Shown here piece by piece: positions 1 to 7,197 of a stretch of 18,458 bases of DNA. This stretch comes from JBBDWR01 sp040902745. Its GTDB lineage: Bacteria; Actinomycetota; UBA4738; HRBIN12. Position 1 is the first letter of the stretch. Each line of letters opens with the position of its first letter. The stretch covers positions 1 to 18,458 of the forward strand of contig JBBDWR010000016.1 of the NCBI GenBank assembly GCA_040902745.1, given 5' to 3'. The position numbers and the translations under genes are program-made. Under the pieces are notes generated by a model, which worked only from the letters and a program-made list of their open reading frames with translations, was not told where the DNA came from and did no database searches.

Positions 1-917
1 ACGACGCCGGCCGAGTTCGGGCTGTCCCAGACCTCGAGCTTGAGCTCGATGTTGAGCGGCACGTCGCCGAAGGCTTGGCCTTCGAGCCGGATCTGCGCCC
101 ATTTGCGGTCGTCGAGCCACGGGACGTGGTCGGAGGGACCGATGTGGATGTTCTGCTTGTCCAGGTTCTTGCGCAGTTGGCTCTGTACCGACTGGGTCTT
201 GGAGATCTTCTTCGACGTCAGGCGCTTGCGCTCGAGCATGTTCATGAAGTCCATGTTGCCGCCGAAGTTGAGCTGATAGGTCCGGTTCAACTTGACGCCA
301 CGATCCTCGAAGAGCTTGGTCAACACTCGGTGAACGATCGTCGCTCCGACCTGGCTCTTGATGTCGTCGCCGACGATCGGCACGCCGGCGTCGCTGAATC
401 GCTGCGCCCAAGCCCGATCGGACGCGATGAACACCGGAAGGCAGTTCACGAAGGCGACGCCGGCGTCGATCGCGACCTGCGCGTAGTGCTTGGCGGCCTC
501 CTCGGAACCCACCGGCAGGTAGCAGACGAGCACGTCCGCCTCGGTTTCGCGCAGCACCTGCGCCACATCGACAGGCGTCTCGTCGGACTCCTCGATCATC
601 TCCCGGTAGTAGGTGCCGAGCCCATCGAGCGTCGGCCCACGCTGAACGGTCACGCTCGTCGGGGGGACGTCGGCGAACCGGATCGTGTTGTTGGGCTCGG
701 AGAGGATCGCTTCCGCAACGTCGGTGCCGACCTTCTTCGCGTCGACGTCGAAGGCCGCCACGACCTCGACATCGCCCAGGTGGTAGTCGCCGAGTTGCAC
801 GTGCATCAGGCCGGGTACGGGATCCTCCGGAGAGGCATCCTTGTAGTACTCCAAGCCTTGGACGAGCGACGAGGCGCAGTTGCCCACCCCGACGATCGCG
901 AGTCTGACCTTGCTCAT
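1..917 (-). CDS. ino1: Inositol-3-phosphate synthase (3' end outside window)
   Basis: Converts glucose 6-phosphate to 1L-myo-inositol 1-phosphate using NAD, the first step to phosphatidylinositol and mycothiol in actinobacteria; cytoplasmic. My translation of the minus strand gives 305 open codons from ATG 917-915 with no stop, so the C-terminus lies beyond the left edge; mycobacterial Ino1 is about 367 residues, suggesting roughly 60 are missing. Visible signatures are the NAD-binding loop GVGNCASS (residues 10-17), NCLPVFIAS (158-166), GDDIKSQVGATIVHR (183-197, active-site lysine region), GGNMDFMNM (219-227) and DSPNSAGV at the break (298-305). The start is fixed by an AAAGGAG ribosome-binding site about 8 bases upstream, lying inside the end of the regulator gene. 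The ATG overlaps the TGA of that gene (ATGA), so translation is probably coupled. Family identity is firm; only the missing end is uncertain. Confidence 0.96.
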   Translation of the reverse strand, partial: MSKVRLAIVGVGNCASSLVQGLEYYKDASPEDPVPGLMHVQLGDYHLGDVEVVAAFDVDAKKVGTDVAEAILSEPNNTIRFADVPPTSVTVQRGPTLDGLGTYYREMIEESDETPVDVAQVLRETEADVLVCYLPVGSEEAAKHYAQVAIDAGVAFVNCLPVFIASDRAWAQRFSDAGVPIVGDDIKSQVGATIVHRVLTKLFEDRGVKLNRTYQLNFGGNMDFMNMLERKRLTSKKISKTQSVQSQLRKNLDKQNIHIGPSDHVPWLDDRKWAQIRLEGQAFGDVPLNIELKLEVWDSPNSAGV

Positions 918-1537
918 GTCGTGCGCTCCTTTCCGCGAAGCCCCTTCGTGCGCGTGGTGCTGCGCTTCGAGCGGCGCTTCGTTCCCCCCTTCGCGGGTTT
1001 GCCCTTCGCCTTCGTGGTGGCCCTGCCCGCGATGTTGCGTTCCGCTTGGATCAGGTCGTCAAGCCATGCGATGTCCTGCTCGGTGGACTCGGCGCCGTGT
1101 TCCATCAATGCGCGCGTGTAGGTGTCCGTCCCGTCACGGTCCCCCGAGAGGGAGGCTTCGATCGTTCCGAGCCGCTCCTCGAGGAAGGTACGGCGTCGTT
1201 CGAGCAGCCGGATACGCGCCTCGGGAGCGAGGTACTTGAAGAAGGCGAGCCGCACGCGGAAGCGATCCTCGCCGGTTTCCGTGTTGGCATCCTGGAGAAG
1301 CTCGAAGAACAGCTTCTCGCCCTTCTCGGTGATGCGATACACGTTCTTGCGCCGCCCGACCTCGACCTGGTCGAAGACCTTCTCGACCGCGCCCTGCTGA
1401 TCCAGCCGGCGCAGCGTCGGATACAGCGAACCGTAGGAGACGCGCCAGAAGCCCAGGGTGTCGGTCAGGCGCTTCGAGAGCTGATAGCCGTGCATCGAGC
1501 GCTCTTTCAGCAAGCCGAGGATCGCGAGTTCGAGCAT
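914..1537 (-). CDS. PadR-family transcriptional regulator
   Basis: A 207-residue DNA-binding regulator. The N-terminal PadR winged helix is clear: LAILGLLKERSMHGYQLSKR (residues 4-23), then VSYGSLYPTLRRLDQQG, the recognition-helix region typical of the family, and the wing around GRRKNVYRITEKGEKLF. A helical C-terminal dimerisation region follows to about residue 170. The last 35 or so residues are an unusual Lys/Arg/Thr/Gly-rich tail without predicted structure. It overlaps ino1 by 4 bp, so the two almost certainly share a transcript; a PadR-like gene also precedes ino1 in mycobacteria (Rv0047c/Rv0046c, from memory). Inference: it autoregulates the pair through the palindromes at 1576-1612. 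No ligand can be deduced. Start choice: a TACCCT box (1550-1545) ends 7 bases before the ATG, which fits a leaderless transcript. Confidence 0.92.
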   Translation of the reverse strand: MLELAILGLLKERSMHGYQLSKRLTDTLGFWRVSYGSLYPTLRRLDQQGAVEKVFDQVEVGRRKNVYRITEKGEKLFFELLQDANTETGEDRFRVRLAFFKYLAPEARIRLLERRRTFLEERLGTIEASLSGDRDGTDTYTRALMEHGAESTEQDIAWLDDLIQAERNIAGRATTKAKGKPAKGGTKRRSKRSTTRTKGLRGKERTT

Positions 1538-1544
1538 CGTGGCT

Positions 1545-1550
1545 AGGGTA
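1545..1550 (-). promoter_or_regulatory. Putative -10 box of padR-ino1 (leaderless start)
   Basis: TACCCT on the minus strand matches the actinobacterial TANNNT pattern and ends 7 bases before the padR ATG, which would place transcription start at or next to the start codon. No convincing -35 box is visible. A promoter inside the AT-rich palindrome block is an alternative. Confidence 0.35.
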
Positions 1551-1575
1551 TCCTTCCCCGAGCGAGGTAGCGCAA

Positions 1576-1612
1576 CGATATATCGAACCGATATATCGAA
1601 CCGATATATATC
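1576..1612 (-). promoter_or_regulatory. Triple phased palindrome, putative operator of padR-ino1
   Basis: Two exact copies of the 10-bp palindrome CGATATATCG (1576-1585 and 1589-1598), and a third extended copy beginning at 1602 that contains GATATATATC (1603-1612), are each separated by AAC and so repeat every 13 bp. Read between copies, they also form two 19-bp dyads, ATATATCG-AAC-CGATATAT (1578-1596 and 1591-1609). The block is strikingly AT-rich in GC-rich DNA and lies 39-75 bp upstream of the padR start. Dimeric winged-helix regulators bind such dyads, so PadR is the obvious candidate. That assignment is inference, as is the side of the promoter on which the sites fall. Confidence 0.6.
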
Positions 1613-1699
1613 TACCCTCGATCTCGGGGAACGTCAACTCCGCTGCCCCGAACGGTTCCGCCCCGGTCCGCTGCTGCGGCGCGTCCGGTCTCGCGTGGT

Positions 1700-1720
1700 C
1701 CAGGGAGCCCTGGGAGCCCT
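1700..1720. repeat. Tandem 9-mer with small inverted repeat
   Basis: GGGAGCCCT occurs twice in direct tandem (1703-1711, 1712-1720). The overlapping CCAGG-GAGC-CCTGG (1700-1713) could form a 5-bp stem just after the zinc-ribbon stop codon. There is no T-run, so a terminator role is only a weak possibility. Confidence 0.3.
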
Positions 1721-1728
1721 GCTTGGTA

Positions 1729-1860
1729 TCAGGAACGAGGACCGGGGTCGTCGCCTACGCGTTCGATCGTCGTGCCGCAGTTGGCGCAGGTGCTGTCGGC
1801 CGATCCGGCCGGGGTGCCACACCGGGGGCACACGTGCGGCTTGGGCTCGGTCGCGGTCAC
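1729..1860 (-). CDS. Small zinc-ribbon protein (43 residues)
   Basis: A short gene found by translating the minus strand from GTG 1860-1858 to TGA 1731-1729. The product has one treble-clef/zinc-ribbon core: CPRC at residues 11-14 and CANC at 25-28, each followed by GT, with ten residues between the pairs, and an acidic/proline C-terminus. The four cysteines should bind one Zn2+. Its GTG overlaps the TGA of the preceding DJ-1/PfpI-like gene (GTGA), the same 4-bp overlap used by three other gene pairs in this window, which supports real, coupled translation. Two-CxxC minimal ribbons of this kind occur in many small actinobacterial proteins of unknown role. Function unknown; it could be a partner of the upstream protein or a nucleic-acid/protein adaptor. 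Confidence 0.72.
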   Translation of the reverse strand: MTATEPKPHVCPRCGTPAGSADSTCANCGTTIERVGDDPGPRS

Positions 1861-2414
1861 GACGCAGCCCGCTGACCCTCGTGGCGCCCCTCTGCGATCT
1901 CCTCGATCACCTTCGCGTTGAAGGCCGGCAGGTCATCGGGAGAACGGCTCGTCACCAGTCCGTTGTCCACAACGACCGCTTCGTCGACCCACTCGGCTCC
2001 GGCGTTGCGAAGATCGGTTCGCAAGCTCGGGTAGCTCGTCATCGTTCGATCGCGCACCACGTTCGCCTCGATCAGCGTCCACGGGGCGTGGCAGATCGCC
2101 GCGACGGGTTTACGTTGCTCGAAGAACGCGCGGACGAACGCGATCGCGGGCTCGTGCATCCGCAACTTGTCCGGGTTGGCGACACCGCCGGGGAGCACGA
2201 GGGCATCGAACTCGTCCGCCGTCGCGTCCGCCACCGCGCGGGTGGCGGTAAACAGGTCGTTGTCGTACTTGCCCGTGATGTCCCCTGCCTCGATCGACAG
2301 GAGCTCGGGTTCTGCGCCCTCCGAGGAAATCGCCTTCCAGGGTTCGGTCAGTTCGCTCGACTCGACCCCGTTGGTCGCAAGGAACGCGACTCTCTTCCCG
2401 TCCAGTGCTCCCAT
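1857..2414 (-). CDS. DJ-1/PfpI family protein (class I glutamine amidotransferase-like)
   Basis: A 185-residue cytosolic protein of the DJ-1/ThiJ/PfpI superfamily, closest in pattern to the PfpI/YhbO stress-protein branch (variously described as protease, deglycase or chaperone). Features seen: VAFLATNGVESSEL near the N-terminus with the conserved acidic residue Glu18, VLPGGVANPDKLR (73-85) forming the loop before the active site, and the nucleophile elbow AAICHAPW (105-112) with Cys108 followed by His109. Most relatives have Gly where this one has Ala110. The full open frame extends upstream to 2810, but homology begins at ATG 2414-2412, which has GGAG 8 bases upstream, so I chose that start. 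It is followed with a 4-bp overlap by the zinc-ribbon gene. Substrate unknown. Confidence 0.9.
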   Translation of the reverse strand: MGALDGKRVAFLATNGVESSELTEPWKAISSEGAEPELLSIEAGDITGKYDNDLFTATRAVADATADEFDALVLPGGVANPDKLRMHEPAIAFVRAFFEQRKPVAAICHAPWTLIEANVVRDRTMTSYPSLRTDLRNAGAEWVDEAVVVDNGLVTSRSPDDLPAFNAKVIEEIAEGRHEGQRAAS

Positions 2415-2628
2415 GGTTGCGCTCCGATCCTTCCGCCGGTCCGGGCGGCGTTCGGACTGCTGCGCCACGCCGTACAGGAGGGTTCCCGATGGCCCGGCCG
2501 ATGAAACCCTCTGACCTCGGATTCGGCGTTCGGCCGTCATCAGAACGCGACATCGGACCGATGGTCGCCTCGCGGAGCGCGCGGCTAGACTACGCCGGTC
2601 GTTTTCCCGACCCCTCTGAGGTGCATCG
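2415..2628. other. Divergent intergenic region between DJ-1-like and phosphodiesterase genes
   Basis: 214 bp between divergent genes. I see no credible gene here. An imperfect inverted repeat AGGGTT (2479-2484) / AACCCT (2505-2510) lies in the middle and may be an operator or nothing. A -10 box for the plus-strand gene is listed separately; no clear promoter was seen for the minus-strand gene. Confidence 0.5.
2586..2591 (+). promoter_or_regulatory. Putative -10 box of the phosphodiesterase-flippase operon
   Basis: TAGACT matches TANNNT and lies 37 bases before the ATG. The leader then carries GAGGTG (2618-2623), a good ribosome-binding site 5 bases from the start. No clear -35 box. Confidence 0.4.
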
Positions 2629-4203
2629 ATGTCGAGAGTGCTGCTGATCGCTTGGGATGGCGCCGACTGGCGCATCCTCGACCCCCTGCTCGAGCAGGGG
2701 GCTCTTCCGAACCTCCAGGCGCTGCTCGACAGGGGTAAGCGCGACGTACTGAAGTCCACGATCCCGACGCACTCCTGGGCGGCCTGGCCGTCGTTCCTCA
2801 CGGGTGTCAATCCCGCGGATCACGGCGTGTACGACATCCTCGAGACCGTTCCCGGCACGCACAAGCAGTACCCGGTCACCTACAAGTCGATCAAGGAGCG
2901 CACGTTCGTCGCCGATCTGTCGGCGGCGGGCAAGGAGGGCGTCTACGTCGACGTGCCGCTGATGTTCCCGCCGCCCGACATCAAGGGCAAGGTGCTCGCG
3001 GGAGGCGTCCTGCCGAAGGGCCGTCCCTTCTCCCACCCTGAGAGCCTGGCAAGCGAGCTCGAGTCCGCGGGCGTCCCGTGGGAGATCAACGGGATGAGCT
3101 GGACCACCTACCGCAACAAGCCCGACCCCTACCTCGACGAGGCACTGCAGGTCACCGGCAAGCGCATCGCGGCGACCAACTGGCTGATGGACAACACCGA
3201 CTGGGACTTCCTGATGTCGGTGTGGGTCAGCGTCGACCGCACCCAGCACTGCCTGTCCAACTACGTCGGTCCGGATCACCCGGACTATCCGAAGCTGTCC
3301 AAGACGCAGCGCTACAACAAGGTCGTCGACGTCTACAAGCAGCTCGACGAGGCGATCGGTTCTTTCGTGTCCAAGACCAACGACGACGACATCGTGATGT
3401 TCATCTCCGACCATGGGTTCCAGTCATGCTCGCGCGCGATCAACATGGACCACCTGCTCAAGCGGTTCGGCTACCTCGACTTCTCGGCGTCGAACATGGT
3501 CTACGGCCCGATGCAGTGGGGGCCGATGCGAACGGCCGCGCGCAAGGTCTACGACCTGCTGGGCCTGCATGGCAAGGTCTCGCTCAAGCAGCCGGTCAAC
3601 TGGCAGAAGACCAAGGCCTACACCTCGATCCGCTCGACGGGTGAAGGCGTGTCGATCAACCTCGCTGGCCGCGAACCCGATGGCATCGTGGATCCGGCCG
3701 ACTACGAGAAGGTGCGCGGCGACGTGATGGACGCGCTGGCCAACTTCGAGGACCCCGAGACCGGGCGCAAACCGGTCAAGGCGATCTTCAAGCGCGAGGA
3801 GATATTCAAGGGCAAGCACGCCGACTCTGCGCCCGACATCCTGATGGAGCCCGCCGAGCAGTACTCGCTCACCCACGCGAAGAGCGCGATCGAGAAAGCC
3901 GACTGGATCGCAGGCGACCATCGGATCGACGGCGTGATGGCCGTGACGGGCCCGAACGTCAAGGGGTTCGAGCAGACACCGCTGCTCGTCGATCTCGCTC
4001 CGACGATCCTCGCTGCTCTCGACGCTCCGGCCTCGGTCGAGCACACGGGGCGGGTGCTGCACGAGATCGTCGGCGCGGATGCTTCCGTCAAAGCCGGGGC
4101 AAGCGCCGGCACGGCGGAGGCCGCTTCGGCCGAACCCACGGTGAGCGACACCGAGGCCGACGAGATGGAGGAGCACCTCCGCGGCCTTGGCTACCTCGAG
4201 TAA
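2629..4203 (+). CDS. Alkaline phosphatase superfamily enzyme (type I phosphodiesterase/nucleotide pyrophosphatase-like)
   Basis: A 524-residue metal-dependent hydrolase expected to cleave a phosphate ester or phosphodiester. Two-metal ligands of the superfamily are visible: Asp10 in LLIAWDGADW at the N-terminus, Asp261-His262 in FISDHGF, and His431 in GDHRIDG. The nucleophile region is PTHSWAAWPSFLTG, where Ser49 aligns with the usual Ser/Thr before the PAWPS-type motif; NPADHGVYDI follows. There is no signal peptide or membrane segment, so it is probably cytosolic. After an Ala/Glu-rich linker it ends in EEHLRGLGYLE, a short tail common in this family. GAGGTG 5 bases upstream supports the ATG. 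It overlaps the flippase gene by 17 bp, suggesting action on a glycan or lipid-linked intermediate. The true substrate is unknown; a phosphoglycerate-mutase-like activity is less likely. Confidence 0.85.
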   Translation: MSRVLLIAWDGADWRILDPLLEQGALPNLQALLDRGKRDVLKSTIPTHSWAAWPSFLTGVNPADHGVYDILETVPGTHKQYPVTYKSIKERTFVADLSAAGKEGVYVDVPLMFPPPDIKGKVLAGGVLPKGRPFSHPESLASELESAGVPWEINGMSWTTYRNKPDPYLDEALQVTGKRIAATNWLMDNTDWDFLMSVWVSVDRTQHCLSNYVGPDHPDYPKLSKTQRYNKVVDVYKQLDEAIGSFVSKTNDDDIVMFISDHGFQSCSRAINMDHLLKRFGYLDFSASNMVYGPMQWGPMRTAARKVYDLLGLHGKVSLKQPVNWQKTKAYTSIRSTGEGVSINLAGREPDGIVDPADYEKVRGDVMDALANFEDPETGRKPVKAIFKREEIFKGKHADSAPDILMEPAEQYSLTHAKSAIEKADWIAGDHRIDGVMAVTGPNVKGFEQTPLLVDLAPTILAALDAPASVEHTGRVLHEIVGADASVKAGASAGTAEAASAEPTVSDTEADEMEEHLRGLGYLE

Positions 4204-5872
4204 CGGCTCCGGTAGCGACCCGGGTCCTGAGGGCGAGATCGCCGACCCCACCGGCGCCGAGGTCGTGGACCCGGCACCGCGTCCGGGGCTTACCGGCGCT
4301 GTTCGAGGGGCGATGGGCGGCGACGAGCACGCGGACCATCGCAACATCCTCGGGAACACGGGACAGAACGTCCTCGGGCTCGGCATCGGCGCGGCGGCCA
4401 CGTTCGTGGCACAGGTGTTGATGACGCGCACCCTTGGCGATGCGCGCTACGGCGTTGTCACCCTGGCGACCCAGTTCGCATTCATCGCCGCCGCCGCCAC
4501 CCGCTTCGGCATGGATGTCGCGGACGTTCGGCTGGTGGCGATCCTGATCGGCCGAGGTGAGGCTGGACGCGTCCGCGGGCTCGTCCGACGCTCCGTTGCT
4601 ATCGCCGGAGCCGTAAGCGTGACGTTCGGCATCGCTTCGTTCTTCGCGTCGCCGTGGATGGCCCGCACCTTCTCCGAACTCCCTGCGATCGCGACGCCAG
4701 CGTTCCAAGCGGCGGCGATCGGGATCCCGCTGGGGGCGCTCGCTTTCACGTATATGGGAGCAACCCGCGGACTGAAGATCATGCGCTACACGCTGTACGC
4801 GCAGTGGACCGCACAGCCGATCGGTTGGATCGTGCTCTCGCTCGCGGGGTGGGCGGTGGTCGCGGACAGCGCGGGCGTGACGACGATGGCGTTCACCCTG
4901 TCCTGGGGTCTGGCACTCGTGATCGCCTGGTGGGGCTGGCAGAAGCAGTCACGCGGCTTCGTTCAGGTCCCGACCGGCAAGGGGATCCCGGAGGAGGAGA
5001 CCCGCTCGCTGCTGCGTTTCGGCGCCCTCCGCGCACCAGCAACGCTCTTCTCCCAGCTGATCTTCTGGACCGACTTCTTCGTGCTCTCGGCGCTGTCGGG
5101 TGGGCAAGGAGCGGTGAGTGCCGCACAGGTCGGGATCTACGGCGCGGCGTTGCGGGCAGCGCAGTCGCTGTTCCTGTTCCTCACGTCGGTGTCGTTGACC
5201 TTCAGCCCCTTCGTTGCGGACCTTCACCATCGAGGGGAGCACGACAAGCTCGACGGCCTCTACAAGTCCGTGACGCGGTGGACGCTCGCGGCGACGATCC
5301 CGGTGTTGCTGGTCCTCGCGATCCTCCCGGGCCCCGTGCTGCACATCTTCGGTGCTGACTTCACCCAGGGAGAGGACGCCCTGCGGATCCTCATCATCGG
5401 CATGATCGCGCCGGTGTTGGTGGGCACCGTCGGATTCATCCTCATCATGGTCGGGCGCACCGGGTGGGACCTGTGCGTATACCTCGGGGGGTTCGCGATC
5501 GACATCGGCCTGGCCTACGCGCTGATCCCCTCTCTCGGTATCAAGGGCGCAGCCATCGCACAGGCCGCGACGCTCACGGCGTCCGCCGGCGCCCGGCTGC
5601 TGCTCGTCCGCCGATTCGTGCACATCTGGCCCTTCGATCGCCATTTCTTGCGCTTGCTCACTCCCGCGGCGATGGGTGCGGCCGTGATGGTCGGCGCAAG
5701 TCTGGTGATCCCCGACGCGAGATGGTTCGCGGACCTGGTCATCGCCGGGGGACTGGGAGTCGTCGTCTACGTGGTGACGTTGCTGCTTTTCGGTCTGGCT
5801 CCGGCGGAGCGCAGGATGGTGGTGACCGTGATGCGCAAGATCACCGGGCGCGGCGCCGCCCCGGCCGCCTGA
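4187..5872 (+). CDS. Polysaccharide/lipid-linked oligosaccharide flippase (MOP superfamily)
   Basis: A 561-residue multi-pass membrane protein with about 12-14 hydrophobic segments from residue 55 onward. The first helix region, ending in the typical LMTRTLGDARYGVV (residues 78-91), marks the Wzx/MurJ-like transporters that move lipid-linked sugars across the membrane. The first 50 or so residues are an acidic, Pro/Gly-rich, probably disordered cytosolic segment. The longest open frame starts at TTG 4187, overlapping the preceding gene by 17 bp, with GGAGGAG (4167-4173) rather far upstream. ATG 4313 is an alternative that would trim this tail without touching the transporter. Overlap with the phosphodiesterase gene implies a shared transcript. 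Cargo is unknown; cell-wall or exopolysaccharide precursors are the family norm. It ends 10 bp from the convergent glycosyltransferase gene. Confidence 0.87.
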   Translation: MATSSNGSGSDPGPEGEIADPTGAEVVDPAPRPGLTGAVRGAMGGDEHADHRNILGNTGQNVLGLGIGAAATFVAQVLMTRTLGDARYGVVTLATQFAFIAAAATRFGMDVADVRLVAILIGRGEAGRVRGLVRRSVAIAGAVSVTFGIASFFASPWMARTFSELPAIATPAFQAAAIGIPLGALAFTYMGATRGLKIMRYTLYAQWTAQPIGWIVLSLAGWAVVADSAGVTTMAFTLSWGLALVIAWWGWQKQSRGFVQVPTGKGIPEEETRSLLRFGALRAPATLFSQLIFWTDFFVLSALSGGQGAVSAAQVGIYGAALRAAQSLFLFLTSVSLTFSPFVADLHHRGEHDKLDGLYKSVTRWTLAATIPVLLVLAILPGPVLHIFGADFTQGEDALRILIIGMIAPVLVGTVGFILIMVGRTGWDLCVYLGGFAIDIGLAYALIPSLGIKGAAIAQAATLTASAGARLLLVRRFVHIWPFDRHFLRLLTPAAMGAAVMVGASLVIPDARWFADLVIAGGLGVVVYVVTLLLFGLAPAERRMVVTVMRKITGRGAAPAA

Positions 5873-5882
5873 TGGCCGCCGG

Positions 5883-7157
5883 CTACCCCGCGAGGGTGTT
5901 GCTCGACTCCCAGTTCGAACGCAGGTGGCTCTTGCGCTCGAGGAACGAGCGCGGGTAGGAATCGATCCGCGCCTCAGCCGCGTCGGTATCGTCGTCGGCC
6001 GCTTCATGGACGAACGATGCGGTGCGGGCGAAGTAGAGCGGGATCATCGCGGCGAGCAGCCGGTTCTCGGCGACGACGCCTGCGTTGGTTGCGACGAGCA
6101 GGTCGTAAACGACGTCTATCCAGAGTTCGACGGGGAACGTGAAGCGGTCCGGAGCGTCAGTGCCCGAGGCGATCGTCGAGACCGCGGCGAGCGTTTCCGC
6201 GGCCAGTGCGGAGCGCAGAACGTCATCGAACTCGACGGTGCCCGTCCGGAACCTCTCGATCAATCCGGGCACGTTCACCGCGAGCGCGTCGGTCCCCGTC
6301 ACGAACGGAAACCCGAATGACGGTGCCGTCGTGATCTCGTCCACGGCTTGCCAGCGGTGCTGATAGGGACCGGCGAGTCGAAAGATCGTTCCGACGACCT
6401 GGCGGAACATCGGGCCCAGATGCTCTCCCGGGTCCTTGGGGGCGTGGATCTTGCTCCCCAGACGCGCCTGCGCGATCCGGAATCCGTCCGCGATCGCGGA
6501 GGTGGTCATCCAGATGTCGATCCCGAACCGTGCCACCTCCGTCGTCCAGACGTCCTCGTGCTCGGCCCAGAACTTCGCGAGTGTTCCGGAGAAACCGAAG
6601 TCGCCGCCGATCGGCTGTCGGACGACGGTCCCATAGAGGGCCGAGGTCAGGGGATAGGCGATCGAGTTCGTGATCGTGCCGTCGTGTTTGTGGCGCAGAT
6701 ACATCGGCGTGACGTGGTCGAAGCCATCCTCGAGCACCCGGCCGAGCAGGTGCTCCACCCATTCGGGACGGATCGATCGCAGATCCGAGTCGAAGCACGC
6801 CAGCGCGCGCGCCCCGGTGGCGCGGGCGATCGTGAACAAGGGACGCAGAGCGTTGCCCTTGCCGCGGATGCCCTCGAGGGTCGTGGAAACGTGCTTGGGG
6901 AGCGGAGCGGCCCTCGGGATCAGCAGGAGATCCTGATCGCCCGAGGTGGATGCCCGCAGCCCGATCTCCACCGTGTCGTCCGTCGAGCCGCTGTCGAGTA
7001 CGACGTTCGCGACGGTGCCCTCGCTGTTGTAGCAGGGGATCCCCACGAGCAGCTCGACGCCCGCCAGCTCGTCGATCTGCGGAGATAGATGCTGCGTCAG
7101 CTCCTCCAGCGAAGGAGTCTCATCGGCGTAGGCGGCCGGGCCGCGCTCCTGAGTCAT
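5883..7157 (-). CDS. GT-A glycosyltransferase, glucosylglycerate synthase-like, with shortened N-terminal fold
   Basis: A 424-residue, apparently soluble sugar transferase. It shows the GT-A start LLVGIPCYNSEGTV (residues 36-49), DSGSTDDT (55-62), the family motif GIRGKGNALR (97-106), the metal/nucleotide DSD motif in ACFDSDLRS (123-125), GGDFGFSG, and the later HAPKDPGEHLGPMFRQVVGT and LYFARTASFV segments. These resemble GT2/GT81-like enzymes acting on glycerate or phosphoglycerate acceptors (from memory). Odd: between the CYN motif and DSGS only about 10 residues remain where about 30 are usual, as though helix 1 and part of strand 2 were deleted in frame. Start ATG 7157-7155 is chosen because homology begins shortly after; no strong ribosome-binding site is seen. 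It lies 40 bp after the helicase gene on the same strand and may be cotranscribed. Acceptor and donor are unknown. Confidence 0.85.
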   Translation of the reverse strand: MTQERGPAAYADETPSLEELTQHLSPQIDELAGVELLVGIPCYNSEGTVANVVLDSGSTDDTVEIGLRASTSGDQDLLLIPRAAPLPKHVSTTLEGIRGKGNALRPLFTIARATGARALACFDSDLRSIRPEWVEHLLGRVLEDGFDHVTPMYLRHKHDGTITNSIAYPLTSALYGTVVRQPIGGDFGFSGTLAKFWAEHEDVWTTEVARFGIDIWMTTSAIADGFRIAQARLGSKIHAPKDPGEHLGPMFRQVVGTIFRLAGPYQHRWQAVDEITTAPSFGFPFVTGTDALAVNVPGLIERFRTGTVEFDDVLRSALAAETLAAVSTIASGTDAPDRFTFPVELWIDVVYDLLVATNAGVVAENRLLAAMIPLYFARTASFVHEAADDDTDAAEARIDSYPRSFLERKSHLRSNWESSNTLAG

Positions 7158-7197
7158 GGTCCGGCGGATTCTGGCAGAAACCGCCCCGGCGGTCGCC

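Noticed and set aside
2415..2810. N-terminal extension of the DJ-1-like gene
   Set aside because: The frame stays open but its sequence is low-complexity Arg/Ser-rich, overlaps the divergent gene, and precedes a good ribosome-binding site at the homologous start.
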